DNA from: SIG220 sp045615545
GTDB taxonomy: Bacteria > Bacillota_I > Bacilli_A > RFN20 > CAG-826
Direction: 5' to 3'
DNA length: 64,000 nt
NCBI GenBank assembly: GCA_045615545.1
Contig: JAZLFA010000040.1
Coordinates: 21,389-85,388 of the forward strand
Below, in pieces: positions 26,292 to 34,745 of this stretch. The translations under genes and the position numbers were made by a program. Below the pieces are notes generated by a model. That model ran no database searches. It was not told the origin of the DNA and saw nothing but the letters and a program-made list of their open reading frames with translations. Within the stretch, counting starts at the first letter, position 1. Each line of letters starts with the position of its first letter.

Positions 26292-27119
26292 ATGGTCGTA
26301 TTACGTGCAATTGGAAGATTCTTCGCCCGTATCGGACGTTGGATTAGAGACACAGCTTGGGTTCAACCACTATTAATCGTTGGTGGTATCTTTGCAATCA
26401 TCTTCTCTATCCCTTATATTACAAAATGGGTTCAAAGTTGGTTTGCTGGATCAAACGAAGCTGATGCTTATTATGAAAGATTCAAACTTTCTCTTGATGG
26501 AGCAAAAGAACAAAAGAGCGAAGCTGATAAATTATTTAAATACATGCTTGGCGATGTTACCGATCAAGAACAAAAAGAATACAAAAATAGATTTGGTGAA
26601 AAATTCTTTATCGCTTTTGTAGAAAAAGGCTGTGCTGGTTGCGAAACTGCATATACAGGTTTTGAAACATTACAACAACAATGGAACAGCGATGACTTTA
26701 AAGTTGAAGATGGTGAAACATTTAAATTATTCACAATCTTTGTTGATACAGTTGATGAAAATGATAAGGATGCCAACTTATTCAAGAAATATTTCTTCGG
26801 CACTCATTACGATCAATACTTCGAAGAAGTTTCATACGCTATGACACAATCAGACTATTACACAAACAAAGGCGGGGATAGTTCTTCTTATGCAAGTGAA
26901 CTTGAAACAATCATTGATGAAGATAAATGGGCTGCTCCAGTCTTCATGCTTGTTGATTTCAACAAAGTTTGTCCACAAGTTAACTCTTTAGGTGTTACAG
27001 AAGTCTTATTCTCAGTTGATGGAAAAGGTGGCAAAACCGATTCTGTTGCTAAAGCAAGAACATTATATGACTGCTGGACATATAACGATATCTTCTCACC
27101 TGATTACAAGAAAGACTAA
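26292..27119 (+). CDS. Membrane-anchored thioredoxin-like protein, unknown function
   Basis: 275 aa. A basic N-terminus and one membrane helix (about 27-47) are followed by a large, probably extracytoplasmic domain. The segment KFFIAFVEKGCAGCETAYTGFETLQ carries a CxxC pair (C114, C117) in the position expected of a thioredoxin fold (strand, CxxC, helix), and AAPVFMLVDFN could be the cis-Pro strand. Two more Cys lie later (VCPQ and DCW). I infer a thiol redox role; no family name is certain. An AGGAGG precedes the start. Confidence 0.6.
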   Translation: MVVLRAIGRFFARIGRWIRDTAWVQPLLIVGGIFAIIFSIPYITKWVQSWFAGSNEADAYYERFKLSLDGAKEQKSEADKLFKYMLGDVTDQEQKEYKNRFGEKFFIAFVEKGCAGCETAYTGFETLQQQWNSDDFKVEDGETFKLFTIFVDTVDENDKDANLFKKYFFGTHYDQYFEEVSYAMTQSDYYTNKGGDSSSYASELETIIDEDKWAAPVFMLVDFNKVCPQVNSLGVTEVLFSVDGKGGKTDSVAKARTLYDCWTYNDIFSPDYKKD

Positions 27120-27137
27120 TCGTTAACAAAACAAAAA

Positions 27138-27166
27138 AATAGCCATCACTACGATGGCTTTTTTAA
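27138..27166. terminator. Bidirectional terminator between convergent genes
   Basis: Stem GCCATC/GATGGC (27142-27147 and 27153-27158) with flanking A and T runs. Confidence 0.85.
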
Positions 27167-27174
27167 TACATTAA

Positions 27175-27654
27175 TTAATATTTTTCTTTTAGTTTTTTAA
27201 GAACTGAATTTGGAACTAAATTAGAAACATCAACACCGTTAGTAAATAATTCCATAATCATAGAGGAAGTAATATCTGATGTAATACCTCTAGACATAAA
27301 GAAGACAGAATCAATATTACTGTCTGCAAATTGATTAGCTGCCGCTAATTGGAATTCATATTCAAAATCAGTAACGGCACGTAATCCTCTAATTAAATAA
27401 TTGGCATTATGCTTTTTAGCATATTCGACAGTGAGACCATTAAAATAATCAACTTCAACATTTCCCATATCTTTAGTGGCTTCTTTAATCATTTCAACTC
27501 TTTCTTGATATGTAAAGCGAGAAGACTTGTTTGGATTAACAGCAACTAAAACGATAACTTTATCAAAAGCTTTTAATGCACGAGATAAAATATCCATATG
27601 CCCATTGGTAATTGGATCAAAACTTCCAGGATAAATTGCTACTTTATTACTCAT
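27175..27654 (-). CDS. coaD: Phosphopantetheine adenylyltransferase
   Basis: Fourth step of coenzyme A synthesis. 159 aa, usual length; nucleotidyltransferase motif GSFDPITNGHMDI near the N-terminus and the SSMIMEL motif near the C-terminus. It overlaps rsmD by 4 nt, the classic rsmD-coaD pairing. Confidence 0.96.
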   Translation of the reverse strand: MSNKVAIYPGSFDPITNGHMDILSRALKAFDKVIVLVAVNPNKSSRFTYQERVEMIKEATKDMGNVEVDYFNGLTVEYAKKHNANYLIRGLRAVTDFEYEFQLAAANQFADSNIDSVFFMSRGITSDITSSMIMELFTNGVDVSNLVPNSVLKKLKEKY

Positions 27655-28190
27655 AATCTAATAATATCAACAATGATATCGCCATAATGATAGTCTTTTA
27701 TTGATTTAAAAGCAAAAGAATCGTAGTTTATTGTTCTATTTCTTTCTACTACAATTACAGCATTTTCATTTAATAATGGGTTTGTTAATAAAAATGAAAT
27801 TATTTTTTCATATTCTCCTTTTTCATAAGGAGGATCTAAAAACACTAAATCAAATTTAACGTTTTCATTTTTAAACTTATTTAATGCATCAAAAGCGTCC
27901 ATAAATAAAATCTTTATATTATTAATTTTTAAGTTTTCAACATTTGCAGTTATGGTATTTAAAGCAATTTTATTGTTATCAACAATATATGCCAAGTTAG
28001 CAGCGCGGGAAACAGATTCAATGCCCATCGCTCCACTACCACCAAACAAATCTAAAACTGTAAGATTGCTTATATCTCCTAGAGCAGAAAAAATCGCCTC
28101 TCTAATTCGATCTTTTGTTGGCCTAATATTGATATTATCTTCTGGCCAAATGATGTTACGATGTCTATATTTTCCGCCAACTATTCGCAT
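27651..28190 (-). CDS. rsmD: 16S rRNA (guanine966-N2)-methyltransferase
   Basis: 179 aa SAM methyltransferase acting on the 30S subunit. Motif I DLFGGSGAMGIES and catalytic motif IV DPPYEKGEY are present, as is the N-terminal RPTKDRIREAIF signature. Overlaps ylbF-like upstream and coaD downstream, forming a three-gene minus-strand operon. Confidence 0.95.
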   Translation of the reverse strand: MRIVGGKYRHRNIIWPEDNINIRPTKDRIREAIFSALGDISNLTVLDLFGGSGAMGIESVSRAANLAYIVDNNKIALNTITANVENLKINNIKILFMDAFDALNKFKNENVKFDLVFLDPPYEKGEYEKIISFLLTNPLLNENAVIVVERNRTINYDSFAFKSIKDYHYGDIIVDIIRL

Positions 28191-28540
28191 TTATTACATT
28201 CCTTAATATATAAATCACTAAACAATGTATCATTTATTGTTTCAATAAGTAATCTTACTTCTTGATATGAACTTAAATATTCTCTTACAAGAGGATGAGA
28301 TTCGAGTGCTTTTTTTGCTAAATAAAGTTCATGCTGAGCATCTTTAACTTCTTTGCTATCTTTATCAAAATGACGTAAAGCATCATTATATCTATCTTCT
28401 AAGAGATCTTTTTTATATGATAGCTTGATTACTTCACTATCATTTTCCATTTTCTTTTCTATATCATTTAACTTAATAAAACGAGGATCAATATCCATTG
28501 CATTTTTAAGCTTATACGCCTTCTCAATAACCTTATCCAT
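28181..28540 (-). CDS. YlbF/YmcA-family regulator
   Basis: 119 aa, all-helical, with the family's repeated pattern (SYKKDLLEDRYNDALRHFDKDS, then VREYLSSYQEVRLLIETIN). In Bacillus, YlbF and YmcA form the Y-complex that partners RNase Y in mRNA processing. The C-terminus ends with two Cys (CNKCE), reminiscent of Fe-S ligands reported for the Y-complex; that link is inference. Overlaps rsmD by 10 nt. Confidence 0.82.
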   Translation of the reverse strand: MDKVIEKAYKLKNAMDIDPRFIKLNDIEKKMENDSEVIKLSYKKDLLEDRYNDALRHFDKDSKEVKDAQHELYLAKKALESHPLVREYLSSYQEVRLLIETINDTLFSDLYIKECNKCE

Positions 28541-28552
28541 GCCTACATTATA

Positions 28553-28581
28553 TTACAATTCATAGTAAACTATGCTATATT
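28553..28581 (+). promoter_or_regulatory. Promoter of def, predicting a leaderless mRNA
   Basis: TTACAA (28553-28558), 17-bp spacer, TATATT (28576-28581). Counting 7 nt from the -10 puts the transcription start on the A of the def ATG (28588). No Shine-Dalgarno is present. Confidence 0.65.
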
Positions 28582-28587
28582 ATTAAC

Positions 28588-29133
28588 ATGGCGTTAAAAA
28601 TAATCAAAGATACAAACCCAATAATGAGACAAAAAAGTCTTCCTGTTGATATACCTTTAACTATTGAAGATAAAAAACTTCTTGATGAAATGAGCGATTA
28701 TTTAATCAAATCACAAGATGAAGAATATGCGAAAAAAAATCATATCAAAGCAGGTGTTGGTTTAGCAGCAATTCAAGTTGGCGTTTTAAAACGTATGTTT
28801 GTTATTTATTACATTGATGAGAACAACAAAGTTGTTCAATATCAAATAGTTAATCCAAAAATCATTGAAACAAGCATTAAAAAATGCGCAATTCAAGCAG
28901 GTGAAGGTTGTTTATCAGTTGATAAAGAACACGAAGGACTTGTTCATCGTTATTTTAAAATTAAGATGGAAGCATTTGATGCTTTAACTAATAAAAATAT
29001 CTTAATTGTTGCTAGAGGATTTGATGCCATAGTTTTACAACATGAATATGATCATTTAGATGGTAGATTCTATTATGATAGAATTGATAAAAACAATCCT
29101 AACTCACCACTTGAAGGTGAAACAATTATCTAA
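28588..29133 (+). CDS. def: Peptide deformylase
   Basis: Removes the N-formyl group from new proteins. 181 aa with the three metal-site motifs GVGLAAIQVG, EGCLSV (Cys ligand) and QHEYDHLDG (HExxH). The start ATG coincides with the predicted transcription start, so the mRNA is probably leaderless. The 3' neighbour rnj has its own promoter. Confidence 0.95.
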   Translation: MALKIIKDTNPIMRQKSLPVDIPLTIEDKKLLDEMSDYLIKSQDEEYAKKNHIKAGVGLAAIQVGVLKRMFVIYYIDENNKVVQYQIVNPKIIETSIKKCAIQAGEGCLSVDKEHEGLVHRYFKIKMEAFDALTNKNILIVARGFDAIVLQHEYDHLDGRFYYDRIDKNNPNSPLEGETII

Positions 29134-29163
29134 TTTACAAAATTAGCTTTTTTGCTCTATAAT
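29134..29163 (+). promoter_or_regulatory. Promoter of the rnj-maf operon
   Basis: TTTACA (29134-29139), 18-bp spacer, TATAAT (29158-29163). Starts a leader of about 35 nt that carries a GGAGGA ribosome site for rnj. Confidence 0.65.
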
Positions 29164-29204
29164 ATAAGCAACTCAAATAACATAGTAATGTTTCGGAGGA
29201 AAAT

Positions 29205-30872
29205 ATGGGTACTCTATCTAGTCCTATTTCTATATACGCTTTAGGCGGTTTAGGTGAAGTCGGCAAAAACATGTATTGTATCGAAAATGATAATTCTATT
29301 ATTATCATCGACTGCGGCGTGCGTTTTCCAGGCATCGAATTACCCGGGATTGATTATTTAGTTCCTGATTTTACTCATTTAAAAAATAACCGCAACAAAA
29401 TTAGAGCATTAATCATCACTCATGGTCACGAAGATCATATTGGTGGCATTCCTTTTTTGGTGCAAAACGTTAATGTTCCAACAATCTATGCTCCACGTCT
29501 CGCGTCCGCATTAATAAGAAATAGGATGGAGGAGAATCGTTTATCTGATCGATTAAATCTAATTGAATATAACGAAGATACAAAAATTCATCTTCCTGAT
29601 TTTGATATTTCTTTCTTTAGAGTTACGCATTCAATTCCTGATTCTTTTGGTGTGGTTGTTGACACAAGTGAAGGAAGAATAATTTCAACAGGCGACTTTA
29701 AAGTCGACCTTACTCCAATTGGTCCAGATTTCGCTCTTACTAAGTTAGCCAAATTAGGTGATGAAGGGGTTGATTTATTATTAAGTGACTCCACTAATGC
29801 TGAAAGCGAAGGATATACACCAAGCGAAAAAAATGTTTACGATTCGATAGTAGATATATTTGAAAATGCTCCAGGAAGAGTAATCGTTTCCACCTTCTCA
29901 AGCAATATATCTCGTATTCAACAAATATGTGAAGTTGCTGTTAATCATAAAAGAAAAATTTGTATTGTAGGTCGATCAATGGAAAAGGTTGTTCAAATTT
30001 CAAGAGAATTTGGATATATCAAAATTCCTGACAACATGATTGTTCAATCACAAGATATTAAATTATTTAAAAACTCAGAGATATTAATTCTATGTACAGG
30101 TAGTCAAGGTGAAGCTATGGCGGCTTTAAGTAGAATTATTGGTGGCGAAAACAAAGATATTAAAATTTGTCCTGGTGATACAGTTGTATTTTCAAGTTCC
30201 GCCATCCCTGGAAACGGCATATTAATTGATCGTATGGTTAACCAATTAACACGCGCGGGCGCGGAAGTTATCACAAATTCTATCGTTAACGATATCCATT
30301 CATCTGGTCATCCAAGCAAACAAGAATTACGCCTTGTTTTAAAATTGGTTAAACCAAAATACTTTATGCCAATGCACGGCGAACATCGTATGCTTAGAAT
30401 TCATGCTGAATTAGCTACTACTCTTGGTATCCCAAGTAGCAATACTTTTGTATTAGATAATGGAAATACGATTGTGTTAGCAAGACACAAAATTTCAAGA
30501 GGGTATAATGTTGAAAGTGGCATTACATACATTGATGGAAACTCAATTAATGGATTAGCGGATACTGTTTTAGATGATCGTATCTCTTTATCTAATGATG
30601 GAATGGTTGCCATTGCTATAGCGATCGACGGAAAAACAAACCAATTATTAATGGATCCAATTTTATACAATAGAGGCGTTATTAATCAAGGCAACAACAC
30701 TATCGCAATCGAATGCAAAGAAATAGTTACTCGTGCAATCAAAGAAAACCTCTCTTCAAAAACAAATTATGCCGAACTTAAAAATGTTATTAAGACAGTT
30801 GCAGGCAATTATTTATTTAGCAAAATTAATCGCCGCCCAATGATCGTGCCAGTTATTATGGCTAAAAATTAA
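29205..30872 (+). CDS. rnj: Ribonuclease J
   Basis: Metallo-beta-lactamase/beta-CASP RNase with 5' exonuclease and endonuclease activity in mRNA decay. 555 aa, usual length. Motif HGHEDHIGG near residue 75, SGDFKVDLTP-like STGDFKVDLTP, SDSTNAESEG, and beta-CASP motif HSSGHPSKQEL. CGGAGGA precedes the ATG. Followed one base later by maf. Confidence 0.95.
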   Translation: MGTLSSPISIYALGGLGEVGKNMYCIENDNSIIIIDCGVRFPGIELPGIDYLVPDFTHLKNNRNKIRALIITHGHEDHIGGIPFLVQNVNVPTIYAPRLASALIRNRMEENRLSDRLNLIEYNEDTKIHLPDFDISFFRVTHSIPDSFGVVVDTSEGRIISTGDFKVDLTPIGPDFALTKLAKLGDEGVDLLLSDSTNAESEGYTPSEKNVYDSIVDIFENAPGRVIVSTFSSNISRIQQICEVAVNHKRKICIVGRSMEKVVQISREFGYIKIPDNMIVQSQDIKLFKNSEILILCTGSQGEAMAALSRIIGGENKDIKICPGDTVVFSSSAIPGNGILIDRMVNQLTRAGAEVITNSIVNDIHSSGHPSKQELRLVLKLVKPKYFMPMHGEHRMLRIHAELATTLGIPSSNTFVLDNGNTIVLARHKISRGYNVESGITYIDGNSINGLADTVLDDRISLSNDGMVAIAIAIDGKTNQLLMDPILYNRGVINQGNNTIAIECKEIVTRAIKENLSSKTNYAELKNVIKTVAGNYLFSKINRRPMIVPVIMAKN

Positions 30873-30873
30873 A

Positions 30874-31440
30874 ATGATTATATTAGGTAGTAATTCGCCA
30901 AGAAGAAAAGAGTTGATGGAAAAATATATTTCCACTTCTTTTCTTATTGACCCAAGTAATAATGAAGAGATAGTTAATATAAATCTATCTCCATTAGAAA
31001 ATGTGAAAAATATCGCTCAAGCAAAATGTGAAAATGTTTTTCTTCGTCACCCTAATGATGTTGTTATTTCAGCAGATACAATTGTAGTGTTTAATAATAA
31101 AATATATTGCAAACCAAAAGATGAAAATGACGCAAAAAAAATATTAGAAACTTTATCAAATAATGAGCACCAAGTTATTACTGCTTACGTCATTAAATAT
31201 CAAAATAAAACGATTACAAAAGCTGTTATAAGTAATGTTTATTTTAATGATTTAACTGATGAGTTTATCGATTTTTATATCAAAACAAAAATCCCAATGG
31301 ATAAAGCAGGAGCATACGCTATCCAAGGAGAATATGGAACAAAAATTGTTAAGTCCTACAAAGGGAGCTTATCCAATATTATCGGTTTCCCTTACGAAGA
31401 AATTTTAAAAGATTTAAAGAGTAATAATATTCCTTATTAA
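30874..31440 (+). CDS. maf: Maf-family nucleotide pyrophosphatase
   Basis: 188 aa house-cleaning NTP pyrophosphatase (dTTP/UTP-type). Family features: SNSPRRKELMEKY at the N-terminus, SADTIVVFNN, PKDENDAKKILETLS and GAYAIQGEYGTKIV. The start lies one base after the rnj stop, so translation is probably coupled. Confidence 0.92.
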   Translation: MIILGSNSPRRKELMEKYISTSFLIDPSNNEEIVNINLSPLENVKNIAQAKCENVFLRHPNDVVISADTIVVFNNKIYCKPKDENDAKKILETLSNNEHQVITAYVIKYQNKTITKAVISNVYFNDLTDEFIDFYIKTKIPMDKAGAYAIQGEYGTKIVKSYKGSLSNIIGFPYEEILKDLKSNNIPY

Positions 31441-31443
31441 TTG

Positions 31444-31472
31444 AAAAAAGCCTACAATTTGAGGCTTTTTTT
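31444..31472. terminator. Bidirectional terminator after maf
   Basis: AAAAAAGCCT/AGGCTTTTTT (31444-31453 and 31462-31471) with an 8-nt loop; works for maf and for the convergent EIIB-like gene. Confidence 0.8.
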
Positions 31473-31477
31473 CTTGA

Positions 31478-31729
31478 TTATGCTAATTTTTCAGCAATAT
31501 CTTCGGCGTTTGAATTAAGAACAAGGATCATCTTATTTGACATCGAGATCGTTGACTTAACACCAAGTTCTTTAAGTTTATTTTGATCAATTAATTCATT
31601 GTTTTTTAAAGTAACAGTAAGTCGACTTCCTTTACCGCTTAAGGAAACAATATTATCTTTGTCGCCTAAAGCAATAAGGAAACTTGAAGTTTCAATTACT
31701 TTGACTTTTTTCTTTTTAAGGAAACACAT
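31478..31729 (-). CDS. Stand-alone PTS EIIB-like domain lacking the active-site Cys
   Basis: 83 aa. After a lysine-rich start (MCFLKKKKVKVIE) the sequence follows the glucose-family EIIB pattern: SFLIALGDKDNIVSLSGKGSRL matches ALGGKENI..aCaTRL, with the phosphorylatable Cys replaced (SGKGSRL). It cannot carry a phosphoryl group in the usual way and may be a regulatory or structural domain. It overlaps the 3' end of an upstream membrane-peptide frame by 34 nt and may also be made as a -1 frameshift fusion (see findings). Weak GGTGGTGA lies before the ATG. Confidence 0.7.
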   Translation of the reverse strand: MCFLKKKKVKVIETSSFLIALGDKDNIVSLSGKGSRLTVTLKNNELIDQNKLKELGVKSTISMSNKMILVLNSNAEDIAEKLA

Positions 31730-31836
31730 AAATAAATCACCACCGTTAGCACCAAAAGAATGGCCACACTAAGAGCAATCCAGAAGGAATAGGATTGCAA
31801 GAAATTATTCAAATCATCTTTAAATTCAATAGGCAT
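31696..31836 (-). CDS. Small membrane peptide upstream of and overlapping the EIIB-like gene
   Basis: 46 codons from the ATG at 31836 to TAA at 31696-31698: an acidic start (MPIEFKDDLNNF), one strong membrane helix (about residues 18-37, FWIALSVAILLVLTVVIYL) and a basic end (KRKKSK). It begins 2 nt after the nadK stop. The frame contains A_AAA_AAG (31711-31705), a -1 slippery heptamer in the correct phase, which would join this helix to the EIIB-like domain as a 119-aa protein. Either a short peptide, a frameshift fusion, or a single gene split by an indel. Confidence 0.6.
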   Translation of the reverse strand: MPIEFKDDLNNFLQSYSFWIALSVAILLVLTVVIYLCVSLKRKKSK

Positions 31837-31838
31837 AA

Positions 31839-32609
31839 TTATTTAATGAAAGTTTTGTTTAATTTGGCGAAATAAGAATAACTATTTGCGTGAATTACAC
31901 GTGCCTTTCTATTTGCGATGCGAATTTCAATATAGTCTTCTTTATTTACATCAGTGAAATTATCATATCCAATAACAACACCTTCCATATTCGCTTTAAT
32001 TGTTACTGTTTCATTTTTATCTAAAATAATTGATGAGCCAAGAGAGTGATACATATTATTTTCAATAGCGGCGACTTCAGTTAATTGCATTATTTTTAAA
32101 CTAGGATGCACTAAAGCACCTCCAAGAGATTTGTTATAAGCACTGCTTCCGATTGCAGACGCAATAACTAAACCATTACCTCTAAAGTTTTCTAAGTAAG
32201 TTCCACTAATATATACTTCACCAATTAATGTTCTAAATGGATTTTCAACACGTATCTCATTAATCGCATAAACAGTTGAGGAACCATATTTAGCTTTTAA
32301 AAGAGGATATTCACTAATTTTGTAATTATTGCTATCAAGCAGATCAAAAATTGTCTCAATGTCTTCCTCACGATATTCGAAGAAGAACCCTACTTTACCA
32401 TTATTGATTCCAATAAATTTTATTTCATTTAGTTGATTGATGTATTTATGGACACATTTTAAAAATGTTCCATCACCGCCAATAAAGATAACAACATTAG
32501 GATTTTCATCATCCAAAGTATATCCGCGTGATGTGGCGCATTTGATAACCTCATCCTTAATTCTTAAGCCTGTTTGAGATTCTTTTATAAAAATTCCTAA
32601 TTTCTTCAT
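31839..32609 (-). CDS. nadK: NAD kinase
   Basis: ATP-dependent NAD+ phosphorylation to NADP+. 256 aa with the GGDGT motif in VVIFIGGDGTFLKCV (about residue 43), GINNGKVGFF, and the later NE-region YAINEIRVENP. Its stop lies 2 nt before the small membrane peptide start. Divergent from the CYTH gene across only 35 bp. Confidence 0.95.
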   Translation of the reverse strand: MKKLGIFIKESQTGLRIKDEVIKCATSRGYTLDDENPNVVIFIGGDGTFLKCVHKYINQLNEIKFIGINNGKVGFFFEYREEDIETIFDLLDSNNYKISEYPLLKAKYGSSTVYAINEIRVENPFRTLIGEVYISGTYLENFRGNGLVIASAIGSSAYNKSLGGALVHPSLKIMQLTEVAAIENNMYHSLGSSIILDKNETVTIKANMEGVVIGYDNFTDVNKEDYIEIRIANRKARVIHANSYSYFAKLNKTFIK

Positions 32610-32644
32610 AGTTTATGCATTTAATATAGCATAAAATATATTTG

Positions 32645-33217
32645 ATGGATAGAAATATAGAAAAAGAAGAACGTGCGATGATAAGTGAATCAACTTATCA
32701 AACCATGGTTAATGAATTATGTAATCATATTGCACCTTTTAAACAAACCAATTTTTATTTTGATACGAAAGACTTAAGTCTATTAAGCAAGCACATTGTA
32801 ATTAGGATAAGAATAATAGATAGCAAAAAATATGAACTCACCTGCAAAATCAAAGGAATAGATGGTGACCAAGAATATAATTATTTGCTAAGTAAAGATC
32901 AGTACAATTTTTATCTAAAACAGAAAAAGATTGAATCTTTTCAACTTCCAGGTGGAGAAGAGCTCATTGATTTATACTATATTGTTGATTTATCAACAAT
33001 TAGATACGAAATTAAGTATGATGATTACTTATTAGTTATTGATAAAAACCAGTACGATGGAGTAGTTGATTATAATATTGAAATTGAGTCAGATATTTCA
33101 AAAGAACATGCGAAAAAAGTCTTATTTGAATATAAAGAAAAATATGGCTTTACTTATGACATAAATTACATAAGCAAAAGCCGTCGCGCTATTAATAAAT
33201 ATTTAAACAAAAACTAA
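32645..33217 (+). CDS. CYTH-domain protein (triphosphatase/adenylyl cyclase fold)
   Basis: 190 aa. The N-terminal ExE-type motif (NIEKEERAMIS) and the alternating charged strands (KYELTCKIKG, RYEIKYDDYLLVIDKNQY, YNIEIESD) match the CYTH tunnel fold, whose bacterial members hydrolyse tripolyphosphate or thiamine triphosphate. The frame opens at a TTG (32642) directly before the ATG at 32645. No ribosome site; TAAAAT at 32632-32637 predicts a start one base before the ATG. It overlaps the convergent spx gene by 4 nt. Confidence 0.85.
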   Translation: MDRNIEKEERAMISESTYQTMVNELCNHIAPFKQTNFYFDTKDLSLLSKHIVIRIRIIDSKKYELTCKIKGIDGDQEYNYLLSKDQYNFYLKQKKIESFQLPGGEELIDLYYIVDLSTIRYEIKYDDYLLVIDKNQYDGVVDYNIEIESDISKEHAKKVLFEYKEKYGFTYDINYISKSRRAINKYLNKN

Positions 33218-33645
33218 ATTTTGTCCTGTGCAACATCACAGTTATCAAATTTAGGACATGTTGTTGAAGTACACGCCCATTCAGCCAATCTTTGAGCATG
33301 TGGAATAAATACACGAATATCTTCTGGATTATAACCAACCTGAATCTTATGGTCATCAACCACAATAGGTCTTTTTAATACAGTTGGGTTATTTTTAATA
33401 AAAGATATCAATTCATTGGTTGTTAAAGAATCAATATCAATACCGCTATCCTTAATTATTTTACTGCGCTTTGAAATGATATCATCGGTGCCATTTTCGC
33501 TTTTAGAAAGCATATCTTTAAGATCGTTTTCACTTAAAGTTTTGACAGTAATATTAGTCTCAATAAAAGGAATGTTCTGTTCACGGAACCAATCTTTTAC
33601 TTTTCTACAACTTGAGCAACTAGGTGTGGTATATATTTTTATCAT
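33214..33645 (-). CDS. spx: Spx/ArsC-family transcriptional regulator
   Basis: 143 aa. The redox CxxC is in TTPSCSSCRKVKDWF near the N-terminus, and the family features LSENDLKDMLSKS and NPTVLKRPIVVDDHKIQVGYN follow. Spx binds RNA polymerase alpha under disulfide stress. It is about 12 residues longer than usual because of a Cys-rich tail (ACTSTTCPKFDNC), which could be an added redox or metal site. Confidence 0.88.
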   Translation of the reverse strand: MIKIYTTPSCSSCRKVKDWFREQNIPFIETNITVKTLSENDLKDMLSKSENGTDDIISKRSKIIKDSGIDIDSLTTNELISFIKNNPTVLKRPIVVDDHKIQVGYNPEDIRVFIPHAQRLAEWACTSTTCPKFDNCDVAQDKI

Positions 33646-33737
33646 CGCAAAAATAGTTTAGTGTATTACTATGAGATAATCAACAATAGTTGAAATCACC
33701 TAGTTATTTTTCTAATATATTTATTGAGGTAATTTTT

Positions 33738-34745
33738 ATGAGTGAAAAGATTCTTACAGGTATTAAACCGACTGGCCAACTTACTCTTGGTAACTATTTA
33801 GGTGTGCTTAAACATCTTCCAGAAATGATGGATAGAGGTGAATGCTATATCTTTATCGCTGATCTTCACGCTCTTACATTACCAATCGAACCTGAAGTAT
33901 TAAGACAAAACAGCATCGACATTGCTTGCTTTTATTTAGCAGCAGGACTTGATCCAAAAAGAGTAACGCTATTCTTACAAAGCAGCGTTTCAGCACACGC
34001 TGAACTCAACGCCATTATGCAAAACTATATGTATATGGGTGAACTTAGCAGAATGACTCAGTTCAAAGATGTTTGTGCTAAATTAAACTTATCAAAAGAT
34101 GCAAAAGATTCCCATGTTGGCTTAGGTATATTCGCTTATCCTGTTCTTATGGCGTGCGATATTGTTTTATATGACGCTAATATCGTTCCTGTTGGTGCGG
34201 ATCAATCTCAACATGTTGAGTTATGTCATGATTTAGTTAATAGATTCAATCATAAATATGGCGACATTCTAACGATGCCAAAAGCTGAAAATCAAAAAGT
34301 TGGCGCTAGAATTATGTCACTTAGTGACCCAACTAAAAAAATGAGTAAATCTGATCCAAAAGGAGATATCTTCCTTAAAGATGATTTAGCGATTGTTCGT
34401 AAAAAGATTATGTCTGCTGTTACTGATATGGGAAACGAAATTAAATTTGATCCAGAAAATAAACCTGGCATATCAAACTTATTAACAATTTATGCAGCAA
34501 CCAAAGGAATCTCAATCGAAGAAGCAGAAAAACAATTTGTTGGTTTCCGTTATGGAGACTTTAAGAAAGCTGTTGCGGATGCGGTAGTTGAAGACTTAGG
34601 TGCCTTCCAAGAAAGATATAAAAAGATCCTTGAATCAAAGGCTTATGTTGAAGTCTTAAAACAAGGAGCAACCAAAGCAAACATAGTTGCAAATAAAACA
34701 CTTAAACGTGTTAAAGAAGCTGTCGGTTTACTTAGTATCGATTAG
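33738..34745 (+). CDS. trpS: Tryptophanyl-tRNA synthetase
   Basis: Class I synthetase, 335 aa. HIGH-like motif TGQLTLGNYLG and KMSKS in KKMSKSDPKGDI. The open frame begins at a TTG (33690), but GAGGT at 33726-33730 is correctly spaced for the ATG at 33738 (MSEKILTGIKPTG), which matches family N-termini. The 90-nt upstream region is too short for a T-box and shows none. The 3' end overlaps the convergent rlu gene by 18 nt. Confidence 0.96.
   Translation: MSEKILTGIKPTGQLTLGNYLGVLKHLPEMMDRGECYIFIADLHALTLPIEPEVLRQNSIDIACFYLAAGLDPKRVTLFLQSSVSAHAELNAIMQNYMYMGELSRMTQFKDVCAKLNLSKDAKDSHVGLGIFAYPVLMACDIVLYDANIVPVGADQSQHVELCHDLVNRFNHKYGDILTMPKAENQKVGARIMSLSDPTKKMSKSDPKGDIFLKDDLAIVRKKIMSAVTDMGNEIKFDPENKPGISNLLTIYAATKGISIEEAEKQFVGFRYGDFKKAVADAVVEDLGAFQERYKKILESKAYVEVLKQGATKANIVANKTLKRVKEAVGLLSID

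Noticed and set aside
33646..33737. T-box leader before trpS
   Set aside because: Only about 90 nt and no T-box sequence, specifier stem or terminator/antiterminator pair seen.
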